Made by a program: the position numbers and the translations under genes
From: CAYFMH01 sp964344775
Lineage (GTDB): Bacteria; Patescibacteriota; Gracilibacteria; UBA4473
Assembly (NCBI GenBank): GCA_964344775.1
Contig: CAYFOO010000074.1
Location: forward strand, 1 to 5,835
Direction of reading: 5' to 3'
DNA: 5,835 bases
The notes under the pieces: generated by a model
Database searches by the model: none
Told to the model about the DNA's origin: nothing
Seen by the model: the letters and a program-made list of their open reading frames with translations, nothing else
In this document: positions 4,425 to 5,835 of the stretch, one piece after another
Numbering within the stretch: position 1 is the stretch's first letter
Layout of the letters: each line of letters begins with the position of its first letter

Positions 4425-5760
4425 AGCAGACCGTGTCTGCGAGGCCGTGATCCCCGATCCCAAGGATCCGGCTCAGGAGAAGTGCATCAACGCACTCTCC
4501 TCGGACGGGGTCTACATTCACATCGTTCAGGGGACTCCGGGGCCGGCTGGTCCGGCAGGAGCCGCTGGGCAGGCCGGGGCTCCTGGCACCAATGTCATGG
4601 GAGGGATCCGCCCCCCGAACCCGCAAGAAGGGACGGTGGGGACTTTGTTCCTGCTCGGAAATCCGAACGGGACCATCTCTGGTCTCCGGAAGATTTCCCC
4701 TACCGCCTGGAACATGGACCCGGAGTTCGTGTTGCCTCGCGGCAGCAAGAACCACTTCGGGGAGGAAGCCCCGGATCCCAAACTGGGGAGTGTCGGAGAC
4801 GGCTATCTCCAGCCCAAGACCGGGGAATTCTGGGTGAAGGCCGAATCCGGTTGGATCTCGACCCGGGCTCAGCAGACTCTCGACGAAGTTAATCAAGCTG
4901 CTGCGGCCAATCCCCCTACCGACGCGCCTTTGTCCAAAGTCAAGGGGGAGGGGGCTCCGGAAACTTCTGATCCCAAGGAAAAGGCCGCGACGAAAGCTCA
5001 GTTGCCTGCACACCTGGCGAAGGTGGCCATCCAGGTTATCGGAATGGAATATCCGATGGATCCGAATTCTCCAGCCGTTTTTAAGCCCACTGCGACAACT
5101 TTCCAGTCGGCGGGAGAGGATCTGGTGTTCCCGATCATCAACCAGGATCGTCCCTTCCATTGGACCCCGGCCCCGGGACAGCCGAACCTCTTCGGTTCCT
5201 ACGAGTCCTTGGGCAAGACCTGGGAGGTTCGTAAGGTTTCCTTCGGCAACGGCGGGAATCGTTTCCAGGTGAAGGATACTACGTTTGTTCCTCCCACCGT
5301 TTACCTTTTTCGCAAGGGAGAGAGGGACGGATACCTCACCCTGGAACTCGTTGCCCAAGAGGGAAACATCCAGCTTAACCAGCCCATTCCGCTGGAAAAT
5401 GGCTTCAGTTTCCTGTGCCAGGGTGATGCACGTCTCTGTGGCGTGCTTCGTCTGCAGGGGATGATCAGCGAAGACGTCCCCACCGGCTGGGCCGCCACTA
5501 CGCCTGATGGCAAACATCGGGTGTGGGTGCAGATCCGAAAAGGTCATGATGGTCGGGTGCTCTACCGGGCCACCTACGGCAAACAGCCGGCGAACTTGGG
5601 CCCCCTCGAGATCAGGGGCTTGCCGGTGCGGGCGCAGGTGGCCCCTCAGCAGCAGGCTGTGGTGCCTCCGACTCCGATCTCTCAGCACCAGGCCGCCAAT
5701 GACGACAGGGACTGCCTGGACAAGTTCATCAGGACCGGGGATGGCTCCTGCTTCAACTAG
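4257..5760 (+). CDS. Exported collagen-like surface protein, frame broken at a G8 tract (possibly phase-variable)
   Basis: The body is one open frame ending at TAG 5760, open back to GTG 4300 with an in-frame ATG at 4384. The SD-supported start, ATG 4257, is in another frame. Removing one G (or adding two) in the run 4376-4383 joins them into a 500-residue protein (501 with two added Gs). In 500-residue numbering it has: a long signal peptide (MKISTIAARGGGLLSG onward, hydrophobic, ending ATALA at about residue 52); seven Gly-X-Y triplets (92-112, bases 4531-4593); a GDGYL...TGEFW...GW motif (4786-4854), often found after collagen repeats in fibre-like proteins; and a beta-rich remainder I do not recognise. 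Cysteines fall in three close pairs (61/76, 387/394, 486/498), as in disulphide-bonded secreted proteins. GC content is near 60%, far above its neighbours. Cell-surface adhesion or attachment is a guess. Confidence 0.75.
4376..4383 (+). repeat. G8 homopolymer tract at the frame junction
   Basis: Eight consecutive Gs lie exactly where the signal-peptide frame and the collagen-like frame must join. Eight leaves them out of register; seven or ten would join them. A second run of seven Gs (4413-4419) lies 30 bases downstream, where both frames are still open. Poly-G runs of this length are known slippage sites in contingency genes of other bacteria; they are also frequent positions of sequencing error. 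Confidence 0.7.
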
Positions 5761-5782
5761 GAAGAAAGGATAGCGGTATTCT

Positions 5783-5821
5783 GGCCACCGACGCCTTGTG
5801 CGTCGGTGGCCTTCTTTTTTT
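5783..5821 (+). terminator. Strong intrinsic terminator
   Basis: GGCCACCGACGC (5783-5794) pairs perfectly with GCGTCGGTGGCC (5800-5811): 12 pairs around the loop CTTGT. It is followed by TTCTTTTTTT. It lies 22 bases after the TAG of the collagen-like gene and ends that transcription unit. Confidence 0.95.
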
Positions 5822-5835
5822 ATAAAAAATTTCTT

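Noticed and set aside
4372..5688. 438-codon minus-strand open frame
   Set aside because: It mirrors the GC-rich collagen-like gene. Its translation is rich in Arg, Gly, Pro and His with no recognisable motif, as expected from the antisense of a GC-rich gene with few stops. The plus strand has the SD, collagen triplets and terminator.
1..5835. Alternative genetic code with UGA read as glycine (Gracilibacteria/Absconditabacteria)
   Set aside because: TGA ends the MNT gene within an ATGA overlap and ends pgl right after its natural C-terminus. No conserved glycine position in the enzymes is encoded by TGA.
1..5835. CRISPR array, rRNA, integrase or phage genes
   Set aside because: No regularly spaced repeats, rRNA signatures, recombinase or phage structural genes are visible; the collagen-like protein alone does not indicate a phage.

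Overview
The window reads as a chromosomal segment of an uncultured bacterium using the standard code: TGA, TAA and TAG all end genes at sensible places. Several traits fit a Patescibacteria (CPR)-like genome: compact genes, mostly no Shine-Dalgarno (SD) site, imperfect TCCGCC/GGCGGA palindromes between genes, and a minimal zwf-pgl pair without gnd. This placement is inference; no rRNA or marker gene is present.

Layout. (1) 1-385, minus strand: the 5' part of an unrecognised AT-rich gene that runs off the window, with a near-consensus promoter giving an almost leaderless mRNA. (2) 386-787: non-coding. It holds that promoter and a 211-bp inverted-repeat element (500-710) with a hairpin at its centre. 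(3) 788-1476, plus strand: a two-gene MNT nucleotidyltransferase/HEPN cassette of the HI0073/HI0074 type, joined by an ATGA overlap. (4) 1508-3711: zwf (glucose-6-phosphate dehydrogenase) then pgl (6-phosphogluconolactonase), the two consecutive steps from glucose-6-phosphate to 6-phosphogluconate, separated by an 86-bp gap with a palindrome. (5) 3712-4256: about 545 bp without a convincing gene. It has a strong promoter, a small SD-masking hairpin over a five-codon mini-ORF, a 90-nt rod-like RNA structure with alternative pairings and a following T-rich tract, and two GC-rich hairpins directly before a perfect SD. (6) 4257-5760: a GC-rich gene for an exported collagen-like protein, closed by a strong intrinsic terminator.

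The most striking point is in region 6. The SD-preceded ATG at 4257 opens a signal-peptide-like frame that is out of register with the main collagen-like frame. The two meet exactly at a run of eight Gs (4376-4383). Seven or ten Gs would give one 500- or 501-residue secreted protein; eight Gs stop after 55 codons. This is the arrangement expected of a phase-variable (ON/OFF) surface protein, though a homopolymer error in the assembly must be excluded first. With the roughly 400-nt structured leader, this gene looks regulated both by slippage and at the RNA level. It differs from its neighbours in GC content, SD use and leader length, which hints at a separate origin or a separate expression class.
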